Assembly (NCBI GenBank): GCA_965662355.1
Contig: CBFIHP010000020.1
Location: 22,870 to 86,869 of the forward strand
Origin: GCA-2683825 sp965662355
GTDB taxonomy: Bacteria; Planctomycetota; UBA1135; GCA-002686595
Direction: 5' to 3'
Length of the DNA stretch: 64,000 nt
Part shown: in pieces, positions 43,135 through 51,721 of the stretch
Numbering within the stretch: position 1 is the stretch's first letter
How the letters are laid out: each line of letters begins with the position of its first letter
The notes under the pieces: generated by a model
The model's input: the letters and a program-made list of their open reading frames with translations, nothing else
Databases searched by the model: none
Told to the model about the DNA's origin: nothing
Program-made: the position numbers and the translations under genes

Positions 43135-43782
43135 CTACAGTGAGCGGGTACTCGCCCCGGCCCGGGCGAGCTGGGAACGATACCAGGCACACGCCTCCTC
43201 CACCCGCTCGGATCGCGATTGCAAACCCCAGATCACCGAGAGCGTGCGCCTCGTCCCTGGGCTCGTCTTGGTGCGCTGGCAGTCCTTCACCGCGTTGGCA
43301 CAGGGACCTTCGTCATCGAACAGACACAGGAGCCCGGCAAGATCGATTTCCTGCCCCGAGGCGTTGAACACGTAGGCGGCCCCGGCCTCGGCGATGGCGA
43401 TGCGGAACGGTGCGCGGGCGAGCTCGAGGTCGACCACGCTGATGGGAAAGCCGCTGGCCAACGAGGTCGCGTTGCAGGCGTCCACCGCCAGGTTGATCGA
43501 GTCCAGCTTCGCCTCGCCGGCAGCCCGCACGAGGTACTCCGAGGCCGGCTTGCCGCGGCCGGTCGGACGATAGCCACCGTGCCGCAGGAGATCGCGGACC
43601 TGCTTGCGTATTTCCTCTTCGCGGGCGTGGGGAAAGCGCTCCTGCACCGGGGGCTCAAGGCCCAGAAGTGCGATCAGGCTCGCCGGCGCTGGCATCTCGC
43701 CCAGCGGGCTCGGAAAGGTGGTGACGAAGGCCGTGGCCTGAAGCAGGGGATGGGACGCGACCTGAAGCTCGGGGAGATCCAT
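43135..43782 (-). CDS. B3/B4-domain protein
   Basis: A 215-residue protein with the B3/B4 domain of bacterial phenylalanyl-tRNA synthetase beta-chains, found alone. The diagnostic block is ASEYLVRAAGEAKLDSINLAVDACNATSLASGFPISVVDL, followed by AAYVFNASGQEIDLAGLLCLFDDEGPCANAVKDCQRTKT. Stand-alone B3/B4 proteins are thought to deacylate or bind misacylated tRNAs or amino acids, though the role of many is unknown. It lies 184 bases upstream of the cDPGS-like gene on the same strand and may be in the same transcript. Confidence 0.75.
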   Translation of the reverse strand: MDLPELQVASHPLLQATAFVTTFPSPLGEMPAPASLIALLGLEPPVQERFPHAREEEIRKQVRDLLRHGGYRPTGRGKPASEYLVRAAGEAKLDSINLAVDACNATSLASGFPISVVDLELARAPFRIAIAEAGAAYVFNASGQEIDLAGLLCLFDDEGPCANAVKDCQRTKTSPGTRRTLSVIWGLQSRSERVEEACAWYRSQLARAGASTRSL

Positions 43783-43951
43783 GGCCCCATGTCATGCCCG
43801 CCCGCGGGACAGTTCAAGCTGTTAGGGGCACCTAAACGACTTGTGCGCGCCTCTCCCTCTATATGAAGCCAATAGGGATGCCACATCTGGAGAGAACCTC
43901 TAAGGTTGGGGTACGCCCGTCTTGCCCCCACCTCTGCGTCCGATGGAATCG

Positions 43952-45670
43952 ATGTCCCGAATCAGCCTGGTCCCCCTGTATCTACTGGCCGGTGCCGCAT
44001 CAGCTCAGCAAGTTACCTACCAGCGCTCAGGCGACGACTGGATCCGTAGCGAGGGAGAATTCTCCTACAAGGTGGACCCCTCGGTCGTCACCGTAAAGAC
44101 AGGACTCGAGCGCGACGTCCCCGCCATCCTGCGAACGCTCACGGGCGAGCTGGCCGGAGCGCGCATGGTCCGTGAAAACCGTCTGGGATTCCGCGACATC
44201 GAGATCCCGCCCGCTGTGGACGTACTCGCGTTCGTCAGCCAGCTCCGTGCGAGCGGTGAATTCGAGCTGGTCGAGGAGAACACGATCGGCACCTATGGCG
44301 TCGCCCCCGTTATCGGCGGCAGCGGCATTCCCTCCGATCCGATGTTCAACACGCAGTGGAACCTGCACAACACCGGGCAGACCGGTGGCTCGAACGACGC
44401 GGACGTCGATGCGGTCGAGGCCTGGACCAACGAGGACGGCGATCCCTCGGTCGTCGTGGCCGTGGCCGACAGCGGTACCAACTGGAACCACGAAGATCTC
44501 ATCGGCAACATCTGGATGAACAGCGCCGAAACGTTGAACGGAAACGATTCCGACGCCAATGGCTACATCGACGACATTCGCGGCTGGGACTTCGACTCCA
44601 ACGACAACAACCCGACCGGCTCTTTCTGGCACGGCACGTCTGTCGCCAGCGTCATCGCCTCACGCGGCGAGAACGGCGTCGGCCTCGTCGGACTCGCTGG
44701 CGGCGGCCAGGACGGCAACGGCGTCAGTGTCATGTGCCTGAATGTGGGTGCCTTCGCCCCCATCGCCTCTGTGCTCGACGATGCCATCCTCTATGCAGCC
44801 GACAACGGCGCGCACATCATCACGATGAGCCTCTCGATCGGTACGTCCTCCGCCGTCGAGGCCGCGATCGACGTCGCCGATGCGGCCGGGCTCTTCATCG
44901 ATTGCGCAGCGGGCAACGGAGGATTCCCCGTCTCGTATCCGGCGAACCTGCCCAAGGTCATGGCCGTGGCCTCGACCAACGACAACGACTTCGTCAGCAA
45001 CTTCTCGAATCCCGGCCCCGAGGTCGAGGTCGCTGCTCCTGGCGAAGACATCCCGATGTGCGAACTGGGCAACACGGCTTACCACACCAACAGCGGCACG
45101 TCCTTCGCCGCACCCCACGTGGCCGCACTCGCCGCCCTGATCCTCTCGGTCGACCCCAGCATGAGCGCCGCTGACGTACGCCAACTGATCATCGACACCG
45201 CCGAGGACATCGGCCCGCCCGGCGTCGACAACGGCTCGGGCGCAGGTCGCATCAACGCCAACGCGGCCATCGAGAACGTGAACCAGGGCTTCGCCGTCGC
45301 CTTCGGTACCGGCACGCTGGGAAGCAACGGGGTGCCGCGGATCCGTGCCTCCACCATCCCAACCGTCAACGCCTCGATCGACATCATCGTCATCTCGGCT
45401 CTCGCCGGCGCCCCGGCGCTGCTCGGGTTCTCCCCCATGGACGCCAACCTGGCGGTCTTCGGCGGAACCGTGTACGTCGACCCGACCGCGGGCTTTCTGG
45501 TCTTTGTGGTGACGGTCGGTGGTGGAGGAACGGCCTCGAAGACCCTCTCGATTCCGAACAACCCCGCCTTCCTGGGCCTGGAGCGCTACGCCCAGTGGTT
45601 CGTGGTGGACGCGGGCGGCCCCTCGGGCCTCGCCCTGAGCGACGGCATGCACCTCTTGGTCGGCATGTAA
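43952..45670 (+). CDS. Secreted subtilase (S8) with shared C-terminal module
   Basis: A 572-residue subtilisin-family protease. A signal peptide (SRISLVPLYLLAGAASAQQ) leads to an inhibitor-like prodomain (residues about 20-110), then the catalytic domain: Asp in VVVAVADSGTNW, His in FWHGTSVASVIAS, Ser in NSGTSFAAPHVAALAALIL, plus the oxyanion Asn in AAGNGG. All catalytic residues are present. After residue about 450 comes a 110-residue beta-rich tail (GTGTLGSNGVPRIRAST, IPNNPAFLGLERYAQWFVVD) like that of two other secreted proteins here. The ATG at 43952 was preferred to 43943 and 43922; none has a clear Shine-Dalgarno sequence. A strong terminator follows at 45719. Confidence 0.85.
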   Translation: MSRISLVPLYLLAGAASAQQVTYQRSGDDWIRSEGEFSYKVDPSVVTVKTGLERDVPAILRTLTGELAGARMVRENRLGFRDIEIPPAVDVLAFVSQLRASGEFELVEENTIGTYGVAPVIGGSGIPSDPMFNTQWNLHNTGQTGGSNDADVDAVEAWTNEDGDPSVVVAVADSGTNWNHEDLIGNIWMNSAETLNGNDSDANGYIDDIRGWDFDSNDNNPTGSFWHGTSVASVIASRGENGVGLVGLAGGGQDGNGVSVMCLNVGAFAPIASVLDDAILYAADNGAHIITMSLSIGTSSAVEAAIDVADAAGLFIDCAAGNGGFPVSYPANLPKVMAVASTNDNDFVSNFSNPGPEVEVAAPGEDIPMCELGNTAYHTNSGTSFAAPHVAALAALILSVDPSMSAADVRQLIIDTAEDIGPPGVDNGSGAGRINANAAIENVNQGFAVAFGTGTLGSNGVPRIRASTIPTVNASIDIIVISALAGAPALLGFSPMDANLAVFGGTVYVDPTAGFLVFVVTVGGGGTASKTLSIPNNPAFLGLERYAQWFVVDAGGPSGLALSDGMHLLVGM

Positions 45671-45718
45671 GGGGTCGGCGTGTAACGACCAACGCAATCT
45701 CCATTCCAACTCGCAAGG

Positions 45719-45754
45719 GCCCGCGCCTTCCCTCAGGGGGGTGCGGGCTTTTTT
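45719..45754 (+). terminator. Rho-independent terminator after the subtilase gene
   Basis: A 9 bp stem (GCCCGCGCC with GGTGCGGGC, one G-T pair) closes a 12-base loop and is followed by TTTTTT. The last T residues overlap the TAA of the convergent SGNH hydrolase gene, so the two genes meet directly. Confidence 0.85.
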
Positions 45755-46916
45755 ACATCCAGGCCTCGATGGCCTCCGCGACGAGTCGATTGGAGTCCGG
45801 TGAGAGGTGCGTCCCCGTGAAGACATTTGCGCCTTGCTCCCATGGTTCGCGCAACAACTCGACGACATCGATGTGCTCCATACGTCGATCCTCGAGAGCA
45901 TCGATCAACGTCGACCAGTACCTGCGCCCACTGGCCAGAAGCCCCGCATAGACTTGTTCGATCGGGAAGATCAGGACCAGGAAGCGTTGCGCGCCGCGTT
46001 CTTCGCCCTTCTTGCGAAAGAGCTCCAGCAGGCGCAGCGTCACCAGGAACGGCTCGGAATCGGGATCCGCCCACAGGCGTATCAGCTCTCGATCTCGATA
46101 CACCTTTGATCCTGCGTAGAGCCGTGCCATGCCGGACCAAGCGAGCCAACCAGGAAGGTGATCCTCGATCCAGTACTCGTGTTCCCTGAGCTCGCCCAAG
46201 ATACTCCCGCTCTCGACGGCATCCAGGAGTGCCACGCGGGTCGAATAGGGTTGGCGGACCAGCTTCAACCCGTGGCCCTCGAGCACAAAGCGTGGTTTCG
46301 CGACCGGCGTGTCGGAGCGCGGATACCAGCGCGGGCGATAGCGATTGACGTTGCGCCCGATGTTCTCGAGCAGAAGCCCGACGACGAGGGCATCGATCGT
46401 GCCGGTGTCCATCAGCTGAAAGCGCAGGAAGGCCTGGTCGGTTCCGTATCCACCCACACCGGCGTTCCAGACCTCGGTGTTGTCACGTTTCGATTCGAGG
46501 ATCGCGGGCCACGCGTCCGCGTCCCCCACTTCATCGCAAAAGGTGAACGAATCGCCGCAGGCCACGATGCGCTGTGTTCCCGCGGGGGACTCGTCTTCGT
46601 ACTCGCGAGTGCTGCGCAATCCGCGGGCGTTGATCGTGACCGATCTCTTCGCGTTCTGCGAGCCAGGGCGCAGGTTCCAGCCGAGAAGCGGATCGAAGCG
46701 CCCCGTCCCGTTCGCCTTGCGCATCCCGGCCAGCTCTTCGCGTTGGGCTTTCAGCCAGGTGGCCTGGGGCTCGTACGTGATCGCTTCGAACGGGGGGATC
46801 GGGCGCCAGACGCTGCTCTTGTCTGGAATGACGAATAACGACAGAGCCAGGTCGCCTGCGAACACGAGAGCCGTGAGCGAAACCGTGATTCCGACCGCAA
46901 ACCGGCGCACTTTCAT
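45753..46916 (-). CDS. SGNH/GDSL-type hydrolase with N-terminal membrane segment
   Basis: A 387-residue protein of the SGNH fold. Residues 8-32 are a hydrophobic signal or anchor (AVGITVSLTALVFAGDLALSLFV). Block I is VACGDSFTFCDEVG with the nucleophile Ser, block II is NAGVGGYGTD, block III is LLENIGRNV and the late block is GTHLSPDSNRLV, carrying the His in an HxSPxxN form rather than DxxH. The fold occurs in esterases and in acetyl-group transfer and hydrolysis of sugars. Its ATG overlaps the selA stop (ATGA at 46913-46916), so it is translated with selA, an unexpected pairing. Confidence 0.75.
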   Translation of the reverse strand: MKVRRFAVGITVSLTALVFAGDLALSLFVIPDKSSVWRPIPPFEAITYEPQATWLKAQREELAGMRKANGTGRFDPLLGWNLRPGSQNAKRSVTINARGLRSTREYEDESPAGTQRIVACGDSFTFCDEVGDADAWPAILESKRDNTEVWNAGVGGYGTDQAFLRFQLMDTGTIDALVVGLLLENIGRNVNRYRPRWYPRSDTPVAKPRFVLEGHGLKLVRQPYSTRVALLDAVESGSILGELREHEYWIEDHLPGWLAWSGMARLYAGSKVYRDRELIRLWADPDSEPFLVTLRLLELFRKKGEERGAQRFLVLIFPIEQVYAGLLASGRRYWSTLIDALEDRRMEHIDVVELLREPWEQGANVFTGTHLSPDSNRLVAEAIEAWM

Positions 46917-48322
46917 GCGAGTGCGCGGAAGGCCTCGACGATGCCACCCCGATCGTCGCCCAGCAAAGTGCGCGGATCGAGCAAGAGAGCGTCATCTTGG
47001 ATGCGCGCAAAGACGCAGGGATCTCCCGCACGCAGGCGAGCCGCCAACTCGTCGACGCTCCACGAAGTGTGCACGACGCGCGCCACGTAGGTGGGCAAGA
47101 AGACGTCGGGGGCGCTGCCGCTTCCAGGCTGGGAAGTGTCCTCGAGCAGCTCGGCAGAGAACCCCTTGAGCGCATCGATCGCACGCACCAGCACCTGGGC
47201 ATCCTCACGCACGTGGTCCTTCTTCTTCAACAGCATCGCGCGCGCGGGAATCTCGTCGGCGCGACCTTCGAGATACAGCTCGAGCGTGCGCTCGAGTCCC
47301 GCGATGGTCACTTTGTCCAGGCGCAGCGCGCGATATAGCGGGTTATTCCGCAGACGCGCGATCGCCTCGGCCTTGCCGACGATCAAACCGGCCTGGGGTC
47401 CGCCCAGCAACTTGTCACCCGAGAACGTGACGACGTCGACACCGCTCTCGACGGACGTGCGCACGAGCGGCTCGCCATCCAGCATGTCGAGTGGTTGCGT
47501 CCCCTCGGCTTCGAAGCGCCCGGAGCCCAGGTCGAAGGCACTGGGTACGTTCAGTTCGCGCCCGAGCTCGCCGAGGGTCTTGGCGTCGATCTCCTCGGTG
47601 AAGCCCACGACCTTGAAGTTCGACGTGTGCACCTTCAGAAGCAAACCGGTCGCATCAGTGGTCGCCTTGCGAAAGTCCTCCGCCCGCGTGCGGTTGGTCG
47701 TGCCGACCTCGACGAGACGCGTGTTGGCTTTCTCCATCACGTCGGGCATGCGGAACGAACCACCGATCTCGACCAGCTCGCCGCGACTGACAAGGGTTTC
47801 CTTGCCCGCCGCGAAGCTCGACAAGAGAAGCACGACCGCGGCGGCGTTGTTGTTCACGCAGATTCCCGCCTCGGCACCCGAAAGCCGACAGAGCAATTCG
47901 GACAGGCGGTCGTCGCGCTGGTTGCGCCGGCCACTGAAGCGATCGACTTCGAGCACGGCGTAGCTGCGCGCCGCGACCTCCATCGCCGCCGCGACCTCGT
48001 TGTGTACGGGTGCGCGCCCGAGTCCGGTATGGAGTACGACACCGGCGGCGTTGATCACGCGCACGAGCCCGCTCTTCTCCTCGCGCTCGATGCGCGACTC
48101 GAGCGAGCGTACGAGATCACCGCGTTCGAGACGCTCCTTCACGCCCTCGCCATCCAGCTCGCCGGCGCAGATCGCCCCGCGCCAGGCGTCCAGGATTTCG
48201 CCCAGGAGCTCGGTGACGAGCTCGCGGCCAGCCCTCGACTCGAGGGCGATGACCTCGGGCCACGAGAGCACGTCGTCGACCTTCGGGAGCTGGCGGTAAG
48301 GGTTGGAGGCTTCTTTCTTCAT
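46913..48322 (-). CDS. selA: L-seryl-tRNA(Sec) selenium transferase
   Basis: A 469-residue PLP enzyme, normal length for SelA. It has the N-terminal block YRQLPKVDDVLSWPEV, VINAAGVVLHTGLGRAPV, EVDRFSGRRNQRD, CVNNNAAAVVLLLSS, SRGELVEIGGSFRMPDVM, VGTTNRTR, and the PLP lysine in FSGDKLLGGPQAGLIVG. It converts Ser-tRNA(Sec) to Sec-tRNA(Sec) with selenophosphate. The ATG at 48322 is preferred; the open frame extends to 48811 but that part is the antisense of recJ. selB, selD and the tRNA(Sec) gene are not in this window; selB usually follows selA, but an SGNH hydrolase does here. Together with the TGA-containing gene at 7401 it makes selenoprotein synthesis in this genome likely. Confidence 0.93.
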   Translation of the reverse strand: MKKEASNPYRQLPKVDDVLSWPEVIALESRAGRELVTELLGEILDAWRGAICAGELDGEGVKERLERGDLVRSLESRIEREEKSGLVRVINAAGVVLHTGLGRAPVHNEVAAAMEVAARSYAVLEVDRFSGRRNQRDDRLSELLCRLSGAEAGICVNNNAAAVVLLLSSFAAGKETLVSRGELVEIGGSFRMPDVMEKANTRLVEVGTTNRTRAEDFRKATTDATGLLLKVHTSNFKVVGFTEEIDAKTLGELGRELNVPSAFDLGSGRFEAEGTQPLDMLDGEPLVRTSVESGVDVVTFSGDKLLGGPQAGLIVGKAEAIARLRNNPLYRALRLDKVTIAGLERTLELYLEGRADEIPARAMLLKKKDHVREDAQVLVRAIDALKGFSAELLEDTSQPGSGSAPDVFLPTYVARVVHTSWSVDELAARLRAGDPCVFARIQDDALLLDPRTLLGDDRGGIVEAFRALA

Positions 48323-48387
48323 CGGGAGGGAGATTTTCGCCCACGAACAGGTTGGGGTCACGCTCCGCGTCCTTATTCTGCTCGACC

Positions 48388-50208
48388 GTGACAGTTTCCA
48401 TCCGGGACGGACTCGCATGGCAGATGCGCCAGGTCGACGGTGCCGCGGTGCGCTCGATGGCGCAGGCGGTGCGCGTTTCGCCCCTGATGGCGCGCCTGCT
48501 CGTCGCCCGGGGCCACACGGACACCGCGGCGACCGAACGCCACCTGCAGGCCAGCCCCATGGGACTTCACGACCCCAACCTGCTTCCGGGCATGGAGGCC
48601 GCCTGTGAGCGGCTCGCGCGCGCACGACGCGACGGCGAGACGGTCCTCGTCCATGGCGACTACGACGTGGACGGGGTGACGGGCACCGCGCTCTTGATGC
48701 GCATCCTGAAACTGCTCGACATTCGCTGCGAGTGGCACATCCCCAACCGCCTCGTCGACGGCTATTCCTTCGGCGACCACTCCATCGAGCGCGCCAGGGA
48801 AACCGGCGCAAAGGTGTGCGTCAGCGTCGACAACGGCACCTCGGCGCACACGGTCATCGCCAAGCTCCTCGAACAGGGCGTCGACACGATCGTCACCGAC
48901 CACCACGAAGCGCCGGAAGGTCCGCTGCCCGACGCAACGGCCATCGTGAATCCCAAGCTCGCGGATTCGAAATATCCGTGGCGCGAGCTGTGCGGTGGAG
49001 CGGTGGCCTTCAAGCTGGCCTGGGGACTCGCGCAGAAGATCAATGGCAAGAAGAGGGTATCCGGGAATCTGAAGGCCTTCCTCGAGGAGGCTACCTCCTA
49101 CGTCGCCATCGCCACGGTGTGTGACGTCGTTCCCCTGCTCGACGAAAACCGCATCTTCGCGCGCTTCGGCCTGAAGGCCCTCGAGCGCAGCAACAGCCAC
49201 GGCCTGCAAGCTCTACTCGGCATCGCGAACCTGAAAGGCAGACGCCTTACCGCCGAGGACGTCGGCTTTCAGATCGGCCCGCGCATCAACGCCAGTGGTC
49301 GGCTGGGCTCGGCGCAAAAGGCACTCGAGCTGCTCCTGTCCGAGGACGCCGCCACAGCGCGTCGTCTTGCGGTGGAACTGGACGTCTTGAACAGAAGGCG
49401 CCGCGAGATCGAACGCGAGGTGCTGATCGAAGCCCGCGAAGCAGCCAAGGACTACCAGGATCCGATCGAGCATCCCGTGTTGGTTCTGGCGGGCGAGGGT
49501 TGGCACCAGGGCGTCGTGGGCATCGTCGCCGCGCGCTTGACGGAAGAGTACGGGCGGCCGGCGATCGTCATCGGGCTCGATGGCACGATCGGGCGCGGCA
49601 GTGCGCGCACGGTGGGCGAATTTCACGTACTCGAAGCCATGTCAGCCGCAGCGCCCCATGTCGAGCGCTTCGGAGGCCACGCCCAGGCGGCCGGACTCGA
49701 GATCAAGGCGGACAAGGTCGATGACGCGCGTGCGGCGATCGAAGCACGCGCGAAAGAGATGTTGAAAACCGCGGGACATGCGCAGCCCAGCCTGGTGATC
49801 GACGCGGATCTGGCTTTCGAGGACATGAACCTCGAGACGATGCGCCATCTGGATCTCCTGGCACCCTTCGGTGCGAACAACGAGAAGCCGGTACTACGCT
49901 CGCACGAGGTCTATCTGGCCCAACCCCCCCGGGCGGTGGGCCAGGACGCGAACCACCTCATGCTGCACTTGCGACGGGGGAACCACGTGCTGAAGGGGAT
50001 GGCCTTCAAGATGGGCAAACGCCTGCAGGAGCTCTCGATGGGCAACCCGATCGATGTGGTGTACTCGCCGCGCTGGAATACGTTCCGTGGGGAAACGAAC
50101 CTCGAGATCGAGGTCATGGATTTCAAGCCCCTCGGAGAGGGGATTTGTCGCATCTCCGCGTCAGATTCCCGCCTCGCCGAGACTGACGAGGATGCTGTTC
50201 AGGAGTGA
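48388..50208 (+). CDS. recJ: Single-stranded-DNA exonuclease RecJ
   Basis: A 606-residue DHH-family nuclease. Motifs are DYDVDGVTG (I), SVDNGTSA (II), VTDHHEAP (III, the DHH site), the intermediate ASYVAIATVCDVVPLL, and DHHA1-domain ARTVGEFHV and FGGHAQAAGLEI; an OB-fold region ends it. It degrades single-stranded DNA 5'-3' in recombination and mismatch repair. The GTG at 48388 fits the usual RecJ start (SIRDGLAWQMRQVD); an ATG at 48352 is possible. It is divergent from selA across about 65 bases, so both promoters must lie there. The last 48 bases overlap the DUF4404 gene on the other strand. Confidence 0.9.
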   Translation: MTVSIRDGLAWQMRQVDGAAVRSMAQAVRVSPLMARLLVARGHTDTAATERHLQASPMGLHDPNLLPGMEAACERLARARRDGETVLVHGDYDVDGVTGTALLMRILKLLDIRCEWHIPNRLVDGYSFGDHSIERARETGAKVCVSVDNGTSAHTVIAKLLEQGVDTIVTDHHEAPEGPLPDATAIVNPKLADSKYPWRELCGGAVAFKLAWGLAQKINGKKRVSGNLKAFLEEATSYVAIATVCDVVPLLDENRIFARFGLKALERSNSHGLQALLGIANLKGRRLTAEDVGFQIGPRINASGRLGSAQKALELLLSEDAATARRLAVELDVLNRRRREIEREVLIEAREAAKDYQDPIEHPVLVLAGEGWHQGVVGIVAARLTEEYGRPAIVIGLDGTIGRGSARTVGEFHVLEAMSAAAPHVERFGGHAQAAGLEIKADKVDDARAAIEARAKEMLKTAGHAQPSLVIDADLAFEDMNLETMRHLDLLAPFGANNEKPVLRSHEVYLAQPPRAVGQDANHLMLHLRRGNHVLKGMAFKMGKRLQELSMGNPIDVVYSPRWNTFRGETNLEIEVMDFKPLGEGICRISASDSRLAETDEDAVQE

Positions 50209-50424
50209 CGTCGCGCGTGGATGCTCGAGCTTGAAGCGCTCGAAAGAATCCTTCAACTGGGCCACGAGGGATTCGTGGTGCTCCTGATCGTCGGGCGACT
50301 CCAGCTTGCGCTCGAGCTGGGTGATGAGCTCGGCCATGCGTTCACGGATCTCAGCCGGTAGATCCATGTCCTTGATCTTGGTCCGAAACTCCTCCACATG
50401 GTCGTGCAGATTGCCTTCGCTCAT
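50161..50424 (-). CDS. DUF4404-like small acidic protein
   Basis: An 87-residue helical, acidic protein: LHDHVEEFRTKIKDMDLPAE IRERMAELITQLERKLES, then AQLKDSFERFKLEHPRATSLLNSILVSLGEAGI. The ending HPxxTxxLxxIxxSLxxxGI is the hallmark of DUF4404. Function is unknown; the amphipathic helices suggest a coiled-coil partner. It overlaps recJ tail to tail by 48 bases. Confidence 0.65.
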   Translation of the reverse strand: MSEGNLHDHVEEFRTKIKDMDLPAEIRERMAELITQLERKLESPDDQEHHESLVAQLKDSFERFKLEHPRATSLLNSILVSLGEAGI

Positions 50425-50614
50425 CGGTCCAGAGTAATGGATGAGCCAGCGGATGTGCTAGTTGTGGCCAGAGGATCGGGGCCTACGCCTCCGCTAGTGC
50501 GAATTTAGGTTCTTGGTTTTTTGTTACCCCAGGGGCGGGTTCCTCTCGCTTCGCATGACATCGGGCGAACGTCTCGCCCCGAACCCTCAGCCTTTCGCCG
50601 TAAACGACTCCGTC

Positions 50615-51612
50615 ATGCAGCAGCACTCCCTCTCCATCTGTCTCCTGATCGCGCTGGGATCCAGCGCGTTCGCACAGACAAGCTTCGATAACGACCGGCT
50701 CATCTCCCCCGCCTTCACTCCGCCCGGCATCCTCACCGAGGGCTTCCCCGGTGCGCCGGTCGTGGCCATTCCGGCCGTGGCCATGGGCCTGGGGCCGCTC
50801 GATGAGGCGGTGGGCTTCCGATCATCGCCATGTTGTTCGCGGGAGGTCCGGCCACGGACGTGAACCTGGGCATTCCCGGAAAGAACCTCGATGCGTTGAA
50901 CCTCGTGGGTTCCACCGGACCGATCGCCGCGGGTGGTGGTGTGATCGCTCCTGGAATGGTGGGCCCGTCGCTGGGCGGTATCGCGCCGCCCCCGAGCACG
51001 CACCTGTTGCAGTACAGCACCTCGCTCAGCGGATTGACGGACGCAGATGTGCTCGTGCGTGTCGGCCCCGGGCTCTTCGCCGTTCACACACCGGCAGCAT
51101 CACTGGGCTTGATGCCCTTCGAGAACTTGAACGCCCTCGAGGTCACCCAGCCGATCGGGTCCGGATGTCCTCCGACCCCGGCCACCGTCTTCCTGTACAA
51201 CGGCGCCGGTATCAACCTGGACATCATGGGCGCTAGCACCGCGGTCGTCGGCATGCCCTGGACCGCGACCATCGCGCCCCAGCCGACGCGTGGCCCGGGT
51301 CCCTGGGTCATCCTCATGCGCACAGCTCCGTCCGCGGGTCCGATCCTCGATCTCGGTCCCCTCTTCGCCCTGCCGCCGGCCGGTCTGTCCGAGCTCTTGG
51401 TCGCCGGTGGCGTCATCGGCAACTTCTTCGGTCCGCCCCATGCGGGTGGCGGCTCGTCGACGACTTTCAGCATCGGCGTGCCCACCTCGTGTGCCCTGGT
51501 TGGCATGAGCTGGTTCGCTCAGTCGATCGTATTCGGCGACCTGCCCGCGGGGCTGGGTTTCCTCGATCCGTGGTTCTCTTCAGCAGCTGGCGGAGTCGTC
51601 GGGACCTTCTAA
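50615..51612 (+). pseudogene. Secreted protein interrupted by a frameshift
   Basis: A signal peptide (SLSICLLIALGSSAFA QT) at 50615 starts a frame that breaks at about 50818 (LGPLDEAVGF then RSSPC). If one C is added to the CC run at 50818-50819, the protein continues GFPIIAMLFAGGPATDVNLG and runs to 51612, about 332 residues in all. The second half is Gly/Pro-rich beta sandwich, ending with a VPTSCALVGMSWFAQSIVF segment close to the tails of the subtilase and the carboxypeptidase. So it is a real secreted protein, either truly disrupted or hit by a sequencing error. It is followed by a strong terminator. Confidence 0.7.
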
Positions 51613-51662
51613 GCCTGGGCTAGGGATAGATTTACCGAAGACGACCCTGATTCAGCTGGGGA

Positions 51663-51698
51663 AGCGCGCCGGCGATTGCGCCGGCGCGCTTTCTTCTT
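51663..51698 (+). terminator. Strong rho-independent terminator
   Basis: A perfect 12 bp stem (AGCGCGCCGGCG at 51663-51674 with CGCCGGCGCGCT at 51679-51690) closes an ATTG loop and is followed by TTCTTCTTGTTC. It ends the frameshifted secreted protein gene and lies just ahead of the PHP gene. Confidence 0.85.
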
Positions 51699-51709
51699 GT
51701 TCTTGGGCA

Positions 51710-51715
51710 TACAAT
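51710..51715 (+). promoter_or_regulatory. Possible -10 box for a leaderless PHP gene
   Basis: TACAAT lies 6 bases before the ATG at 51722. Normal spacing puts the transcript start at the ATG, and there is no Shine-Dalgarno sequence. The same pattern is seen before the sulfatase at 8800. Confidence 0.35.
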
Positions 51716-51721
51716 ACGGCC

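Noticed and set aside
43150..43169. Hairpin CTCGCCC/GGGCGAG at the end of the B3/B4 gene
   Set aside because: It is inside the coding end and not followed by T residues, so it was not called as a terminator.
48323..48811. N-terminal extension of selA by 163 codons
   Set aside because: That stretch is Arg/Pro/Ala-rich, antisense to recJ, and SelA proteins of normal length start at the ATG at 48322.
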